Shown one piece after another: positions 5,840-12,570 of a stretch of DNA of 12,699 bases (positions within the stretch are counted from its first letter, which is position 1; every line of letters begins with the position of its first letter). The translations under genes were made by a program, and so were the position numbers. Below the pieces are notes generated by a model. It worked only from the letters and a program-made list of their open reading frames with translations. It was not told where the DNA came from and did no database searches. The stretch is from Candidatus Bathyarchaeota archaeon (GTDB lineage Archaea > Thermoproteota > Bathyarchaeia > TCS64): the NCBI GenBank assembly GCA_030669135.1, contig DAOVEE010000032.1, positions 1-12,699 of the forward strand. Reading direction: 5' to 3'.

Positions 5840-5871
5840 CCATAGAAACATATATGGATATTTTACCCATA
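5840..5871. promoter_or_regulatory. Alternating CCATA / TATGG / CCATA half-sites between tfb and the PadR-like gene
   Basis: CCATA at 5840-5844, TATGG at 5853-5857 and CCATA at 5867-5871 form two overlapping inverted repeats that share the middle half-site. They lie in the 108-bp divergent spacer, in the region where the tfb promoter must be. Operator function is inferred from symmetry only. Confidence 0.35.
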
Positions 5872-5893
5872 CGTAAATTATAAATAAATCGGC

Positions 5894-5904
5894 CTTTATA
5901 TAAG
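5894..5904 (+). promoter_or_regulatory. TATA box of the PadR-like gene (leaderless)
   Basis: CTTTATATAAG is a strong TATA match centred about 24 bp before ATG 5923, which predicts transcription starting at or next to the start codon. Confidence 0.6.
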
Positions 5905-5911
5905 CGTTTCG

Positions 5912-5922
5912 AGGGTAACCCT
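5912..5922. promoter_or_regulatory. 11-bp palindrome AGGGTAACCCT abutting the PadR-like start codon
   Basis: AGGGT-A-ACCCT is a perfect odd palindrome ending at the base before ATG 5923. It lies exactly over the predicted transcription start, the usual place for a repressor site, so autorepression by the encoded regulator is a natural guess. Confidence 0.45.
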
Positions 5923-6243
5923 ATGCCTAAACCCAAGGGGACATGCGGCGCGACGAAGATGAAGATACTGTCAGTCATATTCAACGACTGCGAGAACCAT
6001 AAAGAATCCTATGGGTATAGCATATGGCAGCAGCTCAAGACCAGCTTCTACGTCTACATGAACGACAACGACGTAAGGAACGTCTACCACCACCTCAACG
6101 ATCTCTGCGCAATAGGCTATATAACTAAAAACGAGGGCCCCGATGACTGTCCAAAATGCTTCTACGATCTGACACCGCAGGGACACGGGATCAGGCACCG
6201 CTACCAAAAGTTCATAGACATACTGAACATAAGCCCAAGCTAG
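5923..6243 (+). CDS. PadR-like winged-helix transcriptional regulator with a CxxC wing
   Basis: 106 residues in a PadR-like pattern: helix TKMKILSVIFNDCENHKESYGYSIWQQL (the 'GY-x-I-x-x-x-L' element), recognition helix NDNDVRNVYHHLNDLCAIGYI, then the wing and a closing LTPQGHGIRHRY helix. PadR proteins are usually dimeric repressors answering to small molecules. Here the wing, commonly G-x-P-x-R-K-Y-Y, reads GPDDCPKCFYDLTPQG with Cys76 and Cys79; further cysteines are at 8, 23 and 62. Five Cys in 106 residues suggest metal binding or redox sensing (inference). The gene is probably leaderless with an 11-bp palindrome at its start, and its TAG overlaps the stop of the ModE-like gene on a shared CTAG. 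Confidence 0.8.
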   Translation: MPKPKGTCGATKMKILSVIFNDCENHKESYGYSIWQQLKTSFYVYMNDNDVRNVYHHLNDLCAIGYITKNEGPDDCPKCFYDLTPQGHGIRHRYQKFIDILNISPS

Positions 6244-6779
6244 TTCTCCAAGGACACGTGTAAAAGCACCACGTCCCCGACCTCCTTGACGGCGCCGCCC
6301 CTAGGCAGCGAGACCGTTAACGTATCATCTTTCATCTCTACGATGTACTCTACACGGTCTCTTTTCTCGACCACGTCGAGGACGATTCCCTGGACATGAA
6401 TCTCCCAGAGAGAGCCCTCAGAGACTTCGTCCATCATCCTCCTGAACCTTTCGAAGTCCCTGACGTACCGTCTCCCCAGCTCCGTTATCTCGGTGCTTCC
6501 CCCGCCGTGTCTCCCCCCCTTGGTGGCGGATATGAGGGGCTCTCCCAGCTTCTCCTCCGCCTTCTTGATGAGGCCCCACGCGTACCTGTAGCTCATACCT
6601 AGGGAGGCGGCGGCCTCCTTGAGGGTCCCCTTCTCCTGTATCTTCCTGAGGAGGCTGTAGACGCCTGGGCCGAAGACGTGGCCCTCGTCGGTCTCCAGCC
6701 AGAGCTTGTAGGCTGGCCTTGCTCTCCGCACCTTGATCACGGCTATCTGGGAGGCGTCGATTGATAACCTTTGGCTCAT
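6240..6779 (-). CDS. ModE-like (LysR-type HTH plus TOBE-like) regulator
   Basis: 179 residues from ATG 6779. The wHTH (about 25-110) shows KLWLETDEGHVFGPGVYSLL, TLKEAAASLGMSYRYAWGLI and KKAEEKLGEPLISATKGGRH, ending GGGSTEITELGRRYV, the ModE N-domain signature. The C-terminal part (about 125-179; VQGIVLDVVEKRDRVEYIV and later VGDVVLLHVSLEN) resembles one TOBE/MOP-like domain. The family senses molybdate or tungstate and controls transport or cofactor genes; the oxyanion-binding SARN-type motif is not evident, so the ligand is uncertain. The frame is open up to 6908, but that would overlap the divergent archaellin gene and its promoter, so I place the start at 6779 (ATG 6818 possible). It is convergent with the PadR-like gene (4-bp CTAG overlap). 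No transporter genes adjoin it. Confidence 0.85.
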   Translation of the reverse strand: MSQRLSIDASQIAVIKVRRARPAYKLWLETDEGHVFGPGVYSLLRKIQEKGTLKEAAASLGMSYRYAWGLIKKAEEKLGEPLISATKGGRHGGGSTEITELGRRYVRDFERFRRMMDEVSEGSLWEIHVQGIVLDVVEKRDRVEYIVEMKDDTLTVSLPRGGAVKEVGDVVLLHVSLEN

Positions 6780-6797
6780 GCACCCAGAGTTGTCGTT

Positions 6798-6830
6798 TAT
6801 AGAGTCTACATACATTTTCTTAATAAAGCG
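6798..6830. promoter_or_regulatory. Divergent promoter region, ModE-like gene / archaellin
   Basis: CTTAATAAAG at 6818-6827 is TATA-like on both strands: rightward it would serve the archaellin (start near 6850, leader about 28 nt), leftward the ModE-like gene. A second leftward box, TCTATAAAC (6797-6805), would make the ModE-like gene almost leaderless at 6779. The perfect 8-bp palindrome ACCTAGGT at 6851-6858 sits at the predicted archaellin start. The shared DNA suggests joint control. Confidence 0.4.
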
Positions 6831-6877
6831 GTACGGGGAAAGCTCTTCAAACCTAGGTAACTGGTGTTGGTATAACA

Positions 6878-7507
6878 ATGAGAACAATTTCCAAGTCAAG
6901 ACGAGCAATGACCGGTCTAGAGACCGCGATCATCCTCGTCGCCTTCGTAATCACCGCTGCGGCGTTCGCCTTCGTCATACTGAACATGGGGTTCCTGACG
7001 GCCCAGAAGGCCCAGTCAGTCATCTCCGCCGGCATGAGCGAAGCCAGCAGCTCTATGCTCATCGACAGCGGCCTTGTCGCGTTCTTCTCTAACACGACTC
7101 TTCCTGGGGCGCAGCAGGCAGATATCTGTTTAACCAAGATCGTCTTCTATTTGAAGCTGAGTCAGGGGCACGAGCCCGTCGACTGCGATGACAATAGGCT
7201 GGTAGCCACCTTCACGAACGACGTATGCCACGGTGAGATCTATAACACCAACGGGACAGTCATGACCATCAATACCGCCAACGGTGACACTGACACCCTG
7301 CTCGAGACAGGGGAGAAGTTCAAGGTGACAGTCGAATTCACCGAGCTACTGTTAACAGACCTCGACCCGATCCCAGCTAGCAGACCCCTAATGTACACTC
7401 ACCCGTACGAGAACTTCAGGATCGAGCTAAGGCCGAGCCAAGGCGCCGTGATGACCATAGTGTGTCAGATACCCGCCGTATACACCCCTGTGATGGTAAT
7501 AGACTAG
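6878..7507 (+). CDS. flaB: Archaellin (FlaB/ArlB-type archaellum filament protein)
   Basis: Filament subunit of the archaellum. 209 residues. The class III signal peptide MRTISKSRRA would be cut after Ala10 by the preflagellin peptidase, leaving MTGLETAIILVAFVITAAAF with Glu at mature position 5, the expected type IV pilin-like arrangement. The hydrophobic helix runs on through NMGFLTAQKAQSVISAGMSE, the strongly conserved archaellin N-terminus. The C-terminal part is a β-rich globular domain with potential N-glycosylation sites (e.g. NTT, NGT), plus Cys residues (e.g. VDCDDN, NDVCHG) that are not typical of the family. No arl/fla accessory genes (CDE-FGHIJ) flank it, so it is an isolated copy here. 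Divergent from the ModE-like regulator. Confidence 0.93.
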   Translation: MRTISKSRRAMTGLETAIILVAFVITAAAFAFVILNMGFLTAQKAQSVISAGMSEASSSMLIDSGLVAFFSNTTLPGAQQADICLTKIVFYLKLSQGHEPVDCDDNRLVATFTNDVCHGEIYNTNGTVMTINTANGDTDTLLETGEKFKVTVEFTELLLTDLDPIPASRPLMYTHPYENFRIELRPSQGAVMTIVCQIPAVYTPVMVID

Positions 7508-7510
7508 CCC

Positions 7511-7523
7511 CTCATTTTTTCCC
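7511..7523 (+). terminator. T-rich terminator after the archaellin gene
   Basis: A run of six T (7515-7520) in pyrimidine-rich sequence begins within 10 bp of the archaellin stop, typical of intrinsic archaeal termination at T-tracts. Confidence 0.45.
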
Positions 7524-7533
7524 AACCTTCTTT

Positions 7534-7549
7534 GAAACCGCTTTTATAG
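7534..7549 (+). promoter_or_regulatory. BRE/TATA promoter of the CoA-transferase gene (leaderless)
   Basis: GAAACCG (BRE) is followed by CTTTTATAG (TATA). The predicted transcription start near 7571 falls at the ATG at 7573, so the mRNA is probably leaderless. No ribosome site precedes the ATG, in agreement. Confidence 0.65.
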
Positions 7550-7572
7550 TGTAGTCGTCAGTATTTTTCCCT

Positions 7573-8769
7573 ATGCTTGACTGTGATGCCTTCCTCGACG
7601 TGAGGGTTCTGGATCTGAGCAGGGTCTTGGCGGGGCCCTTCTGTGGGATGCTGCTGGCTGACATGGAGGCTGAGATAATAAAGCTGGAGATCCCGGGCAG
7701 GGGCGACGACTCCAGGCAGTTCCCCCCCTTCGTGGGCGGAGAGAGCATGTACTACGTTAACCTGAACAGGGGGAAGCGAAGCATCACGATCAACCTCAAG
7801 ACCGATGAGGGTAAGCGCCTCTTCATTGAACTGATAAAGAGATGTGACGTGCTTCTCGAGAACTTCAGGCCGGGCACCATGGAGCGTCTTGGCCTGGGCT
7901 ACGATGAGCTCAGGAAGGCGAACCCCCGGCTGGTCTACGCCGCAATCTCGGGGTTCGGCCAGTACGGTCCCTACAGGGAGAGGCCGGGCTACGACATCAT
8001 AGGCCAGGCCATGGGGGGGCTCCTCAGCATCACTGGGTGGCCCGACGGGCCGCCCACCCGGTCCGGGACCGCGATAGGCGACATACTGAGCGCGCTGTTC
8101 TGCTGCGTAGGCATCCTCGCCGCCCTCAACGTGAGGGAGAGGACAGGGAAGGGGCAGATGGTGGACGTCTCGCTGGTGGACAGCGTCTTCGCGGCGCTGG
8201 AGAACATCCCCCAGCGGTTCTACGTCGATGGTCAAGTCCCGGGGCGCATCGGGAACCGTTACGAGTTCGTCTACCCCTACGATACTTTTCGGGCGAGGGA
8301 TGGCTGGGTCGTCATCGGCATAGCCAATGATGTCATCTGGGACAGGTTCATAGAGGTAACCGGCCTTGTCCGTCTCGGCGAGGACCCCAGGTTCGCGTCC
8401 AACACGCTCAGGGTCGATAACCACGGGGCGCTGAAGCCCCTCATTGAGGAGTGGACCACGCGCCACGAGAAGGACGCTATCGTTGAGCTGCTCAACAGGC
8501 ACCGGGTTCCCTCCTGCCCTATCTATGACGTCAGGGAGGCGTCAGAGGACGAGCACATCGGGGGCGCCCGCGGCATGGTGGTGGAGCTGGAGCAGCCCGG
8601 CCTCGGAGCCGTCAGGGTCCAGGGCAACCCCGTCAAGATGTCCGAGACTAGACCCGTCCCCCGTGGGCCGGCCCCATCGCTTGGCGGAGACACTTTTGAG
8701 GTGCTCCGAGACCTTTTAGGCATGAGCCTTGAAGAGTATGAGAGGCTCAAGGAGCAGGGCGTGGTGTAG
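7573..8769 (+). CDS. Class III acyl-CoA transferase (CaiB/BaiF family)
   Basis: Transfers CoA between carboxylic acids via an aspartyl-CoA intermediate; soluble intertwined dimer in the family. 398 residues, normal length. Seen: VRVLDLSRVLAGPFCGMLLAD near the N-terminus (CoA-binding strand), NRGKRSITINLKTDEG, VLLENFRPGTMERLGLGYDEL, GYDIIGQAMGGLLSITG, and RSGTAIGDILSA, in which Asp170 aligns with the catalytic Asp169 of formyl-CoA transferase. VPSCPIYDV and an LLGxxL-like tail complete the pattern. The substrate pair cannot be read from sequence: members act on formate/oxalate, carnitine, succinate, mesaconate or aromatic acids. The gene is leaderless and its TAG overlaps the possible GTG start of the downstream glycosylase by one base, so the two are cotranscribed. 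Confidence 0.93.
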   Translation: MLDCDAFLDVRVLDLSRVLAGPFCGMLLADMEAEIIKLEIPGRGDDSRQFPPFVGGESMYYVNLNRGKRSITINLKTDEGKRLFIELIKRCDVLLENFRPGTMERLGLGYDELRKANPRLVYAAISGFGQYGPYRERPGYDIIGQAMGGLLSITGWPDGPPTRSGTAIGDILSALFCCVGILAALNVRERTGKGQMVDVSLVDSVFAALENIPQRFYVDGQVPGRIGNRYEFVYPYDTFRARDGWVVIGIANDVIWDRFIEVTGLVRLGEDPRFASNTLRVDNHGALKPLIEEWTTRHEKDAIVELLNRHRVPSCPIYDVREASEDEHIGGARGMVVELEQPGLGAVRVQGNPVKMSETRPVPRGPAPSLGGDTFEVLRDLLGMSLEEYERLKEQGVV

Positions 8770-9368
8770 TGTACCACTCAGCGGACGAGGCCAAGACGAC
8801 GCGCATGGACGCCCTCAGAGACAGAGCCCAGTCCTGCACGCGTTGCGGGCTATGGGAGTCCCGGACCAACGCCGTGGTCGGGTCTGGATGCCTCGACGCT
8901 GAGATCGTGCTCGTGGGGGAGGCGCCGGGTAGAGCCGAGGACGAGTTGGGTCTACCTTTCGTCGGGAGAGCCGGGAAGCTTTTGGACGACATCTTGGGGA
9001 AGGCGGGTCTCTCTAGAGATGATGTGTTCATCATGAACGTCGTCAAGTGCAGGCCGCCAAATAACCGCCGCCCCAAGAAGGGTGAGGTAGACGCCTGCGG
9101 GCGGTTCATCGCTGAGCAGCTCGACATCATCAGGCCCAAGGTGGTCGCCCCGATGGGGAACAGTTCAATCAGCTACTTCTTCGAGAAGCACGGACTGGGG
9201 AAGGCGGTGGTGGGGGACGTCCACGGAGTGGAGTACGAGATAGAAGCCGGCTGGGGCGTGTTTAAGCTGGTGCCGCTGTACCACCCCGCAGCCGCCATCT
9301 ATAACAGGCGGCTCGTCGAGGAGCTCGAACGAGACATGAAGAGGCTAGCCGGACTCGAGGGCCCTTAG
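8769..9368 (+). CDS. Family 4 uracil-DNA glycosylase (4Fe-4S)
   Basis: Removes uracil from DNA (deaminated cytosine), important in hot or GC-rich genomes. 199 residues from GTG 8769. Motifs: four Cys for the iron-sulfur cluster at 23, 26 (CTRC), 94 (VVKCRPPNNR) and 110; active-site GEAPGRAEDELGLPFVGRAG at 50-69; and the minor-groove/leucine-loop motif YHPAAAIYN at 171-179. All key family residues are present. An ATG at 8805 (MDALRDRAQSCTRC) matches the usual family N-terminus better, so the first 12 residues may not be translated; GTG 8769 overlaps the CoA-transferase stop (TAGTG). The 3' end overlaps the convergent protease gene by 24 bp. Confidence 0.95.
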   Translation: MYHSADEAKTTRMDALRDRAQSCTRCGLWESRTNAVVGSGCLDAEIVLVGEAPGRAEDELGLPFVGRAGKLLDDILGKAGLSRDDVFIMNVVKCRPPNNRRPKKGEVDACGRFIAEQLDIIRPKVVAPMGNSSISYFFEKHGLGKAVVGDVHGVEYEIEAGWGVFKLVPLYHPAAAIYNRRLVEELERDMKRLAGLEGP

Positions 9369-10295
9369 CGCCCTGAGCCTCTTCACCATGTTCGGGTGGG
9401 TGCTGAATAGCTCGAGGAAGCTCTCGAACCCAGACACGCGCCTCGCGGCCAGCTGGTCCACGAACTCGTAGTCGCCGGAGAACCCTGTCTTGTACATCTC
9501 GTTGAGGTCCCTGCCGGCCCTGTCGGGGTCGGAGATGAACAGCGCCTTGAAGCTCCCCGAGCCGACCTGCCTCGGGGCGAACATCTGAGTGCGGTAGGTT
9601 GCCTGGCTTATCCTCGCCAGCGCCTCGCCCATCTTCCGGGCGCCTCCCGGCGTGAGGCCGGCGCTGTGCATGTCCGCGTAGTACTCCCGCGTCCTGCTGA
9701 GGCTCAGATTTGCGAGGCTGAGCACGAAGTAGACTAGGAGGCTCGCAGCGCCCACGAGCCCGTAGCTTCCCCTGTCCCTGCCGCGGCTGAACATCGTGGA
9801 CCGGGCGATGATGTAGAAGAGGCTGGGCAGGAAACTGGCCATCATCATGAGGTGCATGTCCCTGTGTTTGATGTGACCCAGCTCGTGGCCGACGACGGCG
9901 TTCACCTGCTCCGCGTCAAGGGCGTCTAGGAGCCCCCGAGTCACGGCTACGTGGCTCCCTGTGAGGGGGGAGCCATAGGCGAAGGCGTTGGGTATCGGGA
10001 GGCTGGATACCATGAGCTTCGGGGTCTTGATGCCTGAGCGTCTGCTGAGCTCCTCGAGGCTGCTGTGGAGCCCCGGGTTCTGGTCGGGGCTCATGGGTTT
10101 GACGCGGTAGGTGAGGTTGATCAGGTAGGGGGCGAGGAGCCACTGGAGGAGGTTGAACCCCGCCGCCAAGAGTATCAGCGACGTGAGGTTCAGCGTTCCA
10201 AGGCTGGACATTATTAACGCGAGTCCGAGGGTGGACACGCCTATGATTACCGCCGCGGTTCCGGCCATCGATAGCCTCAGCTTGTTCAGGCTCAT
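9345..10295 (-). CDS. htpX: HtpX-like M48 family membrane zinc metalloprotease
   Basis: Membrane protease thought to degrade damaged membrane proteins. 316 residues. Two N-terminal hydrophobic segments (about 10-30 and 36-58), then RRSGIKTPKLMVSSLPIPNA and FAYGSPLTGSHVAVTRGLLD, the catalytic HELGHIKHRD (His137, Glu138, His141) and a third zinc ligand in REYYAD (Glu204). Two more hydrophobic segments lie around 149-165 and 180-200. The ATG at 10295 fits the family start. It has its own TATA box 35 bp upstream, just after argS, and its 3' end overlaps the glycosylase gene on the other strand. Confidence 0.95.
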   Translation of the reverse strand: MSLNKLRLSMAGTAAVIIGVSTLGLALIMSSLGTLNLTSLILLAAGFNLLQWLLAPYLINLTYRVKPMSPDQNPGLHSSLEELSRRSGIKTPKLMVSSLPIPNAFAYGSPLTGSHVAVTRGLLDALDAEQVNAVVGHELGHIKHRDMHLMMMASFLPSLFYIIARSTMFSRGRDRGSYGLVGAASLLVYFVLSLANLSLSRTREYYADMHSAGLTPGGARKMGEALARISQATYRTQMFAPRQVGSGSFKALFISDPDRAGRDLNEMYKTGFSGDYEFVDQLAARRVSGFESFLELFSTHPNMVKRLRALRALESG

Positions 10296-10329
10296 GCTTA
10301 AAGTCTCAATAGTCTGCGAAACAGCCCGG

Positions 10330-10337
10330 AATATAAA
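10330..10337 (-). promoter_or_regulatory. TATA box of htpX
   Basis: TTTATATT on the minus strand predicts a start near 10308 and a leader of about 13 nt before ATG 10295. It occupies the 56-bp argS-htpX gap, so htpX need not rely on argS transcription. Confidence 0.5.
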
Positions 10338-10351
10338 CAGATTGGGTTCCG

Positions 10352-12286
10352 TTACATCCGTTCAGGCGCCTCGATGCCGAGCACCTCTAGAGAGTTCCTC
10401 AGGGTTATCCTCGTCGCGTCCACGAGCGCCAGTCTGGCGCCTATGAGCCCCTCGGTCTCGGCGTCGATGACCCTCTGGGTGGCGTAGAAGCTGCTGAACC
10501 TGTCCGCCAGGTTGTTCGCGTACGCCGTTATGTCTCCGGGCTTCAGCTCCTCGGCCGCCCGCTCATATACCTCGGGGAAGTGGGCTATGAGGTTCACGAG
10601 CTCTTTCTCCTTGACGTCTACGAGCTGCTCGTAGTCGGGGTCGGGCGTCTTCTCCGCCCGCTTGAGTATGTTGCATGTCCGCGCGTGGCTGTACTGTATG
10701 AAGGGGGCGCTGTTGGTCTCGAAGTTGAGGGCCCTCTCCCAGTCGAACACCACCTGCTTCATGGGGTCCACGCTGAGGAGCGTGTGCTTCACGGCGCCGA
10801 AGCCCACCATCCGTGCGATGTCCTTCTTGTCGGCCTCGCCCAGCCTGGGGTTCCGTTTGTCAACCTCCATGTAGGCCAGCTCCACCGCCTTGTCGAGCAC
10901 CTCGTTGAGGGTCACGTACCTGCCGAGACGTCCGCTCATCTTGACGCCGGGCAGCTTGACGAACTCGTAGCTGTAGTGGAGGAGGTTGTCGCCCATCCAC
11001 TGTTTGCCTATGGCGGCCAGCGCTATCCTGAGCTGCAGCTGGGCCAGGTTCTGCTCCATGCCGATGACGTTGATGACCCTGTCCACGAAGCCGAACTTCC
11101 AGATGTGGTAAGCCATATCTCTAAGCGTGTACAGCGTGGTGCCGTCGCCGCGGACCAGCACGAGGCGCGGTATCTCGTGCTCCGGGTGCAGACCCCACCT
11201 CTCTTTCAGGCCGAGGTCCCTGGCTACCCAGTCGCAGTCCAGTATCTGGGCGCCCCTCTCCTTGATGACGTACCCGGACTCGTTCAGCGCCTCCAGGACC
11301 TCGTCGGCTGCACGTTTCCACACCAGGTCGCTCTCGTAGTCGAAGCTGTCGAATCTTATCCCCAATTGTCCCAGGCTAGCCTCGAAGCCGTCCAGGCAGT
11401 ACCTCACCACCTGCCGCACGTCCTTGACGGCTTCAGGCTCGTTGTTCTCGTAGGCGGTGTTCAGCGTCACTATCTCCGCCATGGGGTCCTCGACTCCGAG
11501 AAGGGTCTTCGCCAGGCTCTCATAGAGCCCGGGGAACCTGTTCTTGAGGCCGTCCGCGGCGGTCTCATATTTCTCGATCTCGTCTCTTGCCTCCTGGGCC
11601 TCGTAGACCCAGCCCTGTTCCTCCGCCTCCTTGAGGTCCGTCCTAAACCGGTTTAACTCTGTGATGACGTTCACGGAGGCGTAGATGGTGCCCACCCACA
11701 GCTCCGCGGGGGTCTTCGGCTCGGGCTTCCCCAGTAGCCTCCACCCGTACGTGGCCATTGCCACCTGGCGGCCCATGTCGTTCACCAGGAAGTGCCTCAC
11801 GACGTCGTGCCCCCGCTTCTCCAGCAGCTTGGCGAGGCTGTCGCCGAGGATGCTGTTCCTGGCGTTGCCTATGTGGAGGGGGCTGTTGGGGTTGGCGCTT
11901 GTATGCTCTACCATCACCTTCTTGGGCTCGCCGGTCTTGAGGAAGCCGTAACCCTCGTCGCCCTCGATGGCCGCCTTCAGCACCAGCTCGCTGTAGCCTC
12001 CCAGATCGGTGTGGAAGTTGATGTACCCGTTCACCGCCTCGGCCGAGGCCACCACGCCGCCCTTCTCCGGCTTGATGCATTGAGCCAGGTTCTCGGCTAT
12101 CTTGGCCGGGGCCTGCCTGAGCGTCCTCGCGAGCTGGAAGCATGCCGGCGATGAGATGGCCCCCATATCTGGCGACGGGGGCTCGCTGTACTTGACCGGG
12201 GGAAGCTCTGTTCCAGGGTACGCCTCCTCTAGGGCGTCCACGAGGAGCTTCTCACACTCCGTCTTTAGCTCTGCGAGGGGATTCAT
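10352..12286 (-). CDS. argS: Arginyl-tRNA synthetase
   Basis: Class I synthetase charging tRNA-Arg with arginine, tRNA-dependent for activation. 644 residues. The N-terminal Add-1 domain (about 1-110, D-loop recognition) precedes EHTSANPNSPLHIGNARNSI with HIGN at 138-141. The catalytic fold continues through HFLVNDMGRQVA and GTTLYTLRDMAYH to the signature loop KMSGRLGRYVTL (449-460), the KMSKS variant usual in archaeal ArgRS. The C-terminal anticodon-binding domain starts near 530 (FIQYSHARTCNILKRAE) and ends SLEVLGIEAPERM, the typical C-terminus. The ATG at 12286 lies only 16 nt after the 3' CCA of tRNA-Arg(CCG), so tRNA processing would also create the mRNA 5' end. Confidence 0.98.
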   Translation of the reverse strand: MNPLAELKTECEKLLVDALEEAYPGTELPPVKYSEPPSPDMGAISSPACFQLARTLRQAPAKIAENLAQCIKPEKGGVVASAEAVNGYINFHTDLGGYSELVLKAAIEGDEGYGFLKTGEPKKVMVEHTSANPNSPLHIGNARNSILGDSLAKLLEKRGHDVVRHFLVNDMGRQVAMATYGWRLLGKPEPKTPAELWVGTIYASVNVITELNRFRTDLKEAEEQGWVYEAQEARDEIEKYETAADGLKNRFPGLYESLAKTLLGVEDPMAEIVTLNTAYENNEPEAVKDVRQVVRYCLDGFEASLGQLGIRFDSFDYESDLVWKRAADEVLEALNESGYVIKERGAQILDCDWVARDLGLKERWGLHPEHEIPRLVLVRGDGTTLYTLRDMAYHIWKFGFVDRVINVIGMEQNLAQLQLRIALAAIGKQWMGDNLLHYSYEFVKLPGVKMSGRLGRYVTLNEVLDKAVELAYMEVDKRNPRLGEADKKDIARMVGFGAVKHTLLSVDPMKQVVFDWERALNFETNSAPFIQYSHARTCNILKRAEKTPDPDYEQLVDVKEKELVNLIAHFPEVYERAAEELKPGDITAYANNLADRFSSFYATQRVIDAETEGLIGARLALVDATRITLRNSLEVLGIEAPERM

Positions 12287-12302
12287 CTTTGTTCACTTCG
12301 AT

Positions 12303-12378
12303 TGGCGGGCCCGGCAGGATTCGAACCCGCGATCTCCGGCTCCGGAGGCCGGTGCATTATCCACTCTGCTACGGGCCC
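12303..12378 (-). tRNA. tRNA-Arg (anticodon CCG)
   Basis: Complete 76-nt cloverleaf including encoded CCA (12305-12303). Acceptor GGGCCCG pairs with CGGGCCC; U8-A9; D-stem GCA/TGC with loop AGTGGATAA; anticodon stem CCGGC/GCCGG around loop CTCCGGA, anticodon CCG at 12345-12343; T-arm GCGGG-TTCGAAT-CCTGC with one G·U pair; discriminator G. No intron. It reads the CGG arginine codon. It lies immediately upstream of, and on the same strand as, argS (16-nt gap), which is its own synthetase. Confidence 0.97.
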
Positions 12379-12403
12379 GCACACAAATAGGCGAGACAGA
12401 CAC

Positions 12404-12418
12404 GATTAAAGTATTTCT
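12404..12418 (-). promoter_or_regulatory. Promoter of the tRNA-Arg-argS unit
   Basis: Minus-strand AAATAC-CTTTAATC-like sequence provides a BRE/TATA about 30 bp before the tRNA 5' end, predicting a leader of about 5 nt. It is the only evident promoter for argS, because the tRNA-argS gap is 16 nt. The rest of the 12379-12570 gap holds no recognisable gene. Confidence 0.45.
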
Positions 12419-12534
12419 GATGTAACCTGCGTCGTAACCCCATGGCCATGAAGGACCCTGTACGAGTGAAGGACGATTTTAGGCGTCACTAAACTGGCTG
12501 AACAAAAATGCGTGAAAGACGTGGTTTACCGATC

Positions 12535-12547
12535 AAATATTTAAAGG
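12535..12547 (+). promoter_or_regulatory. TATA box of the glutamine synthetase gene
   Basis: AAATATTTAAAGG is centred about 30 bp before the GTG at 12571, predicting a start near 12566 and a nearly leaderless mRNA. Confidence 0.45.
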
Positions 12548-12570
12548 ATCTATTGTGAGTAAATGGGAGT

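Noticed and set aside
6780..6908. N-terminal extension of the ModE-like frame to ATG 6908
   Set aside because: It would run across the divergent promoter and 31 bp into the archaellin gene; family length fits a start at 6779.
10580..11656. 358-residue open frame opposite argS
   Set aside because: Same reason: an antisense shadow of a certain gene, with no recognisable motif or ribosome site.
12441..12491. Sixteen-codon open frame (MAMKDPVRVKDDFRRH)
   Set aside because: Too short to support, with no ribosome site or promoter at the right distance.
12417..12504. Possible C/D box small RNA between tRNA-Arg and the glutamine synthetase gene (TGATGT ... CTGA)
   Set aside because: The C box is imperfect, internal C'/D' boxes are missing and the flanks do not pair.
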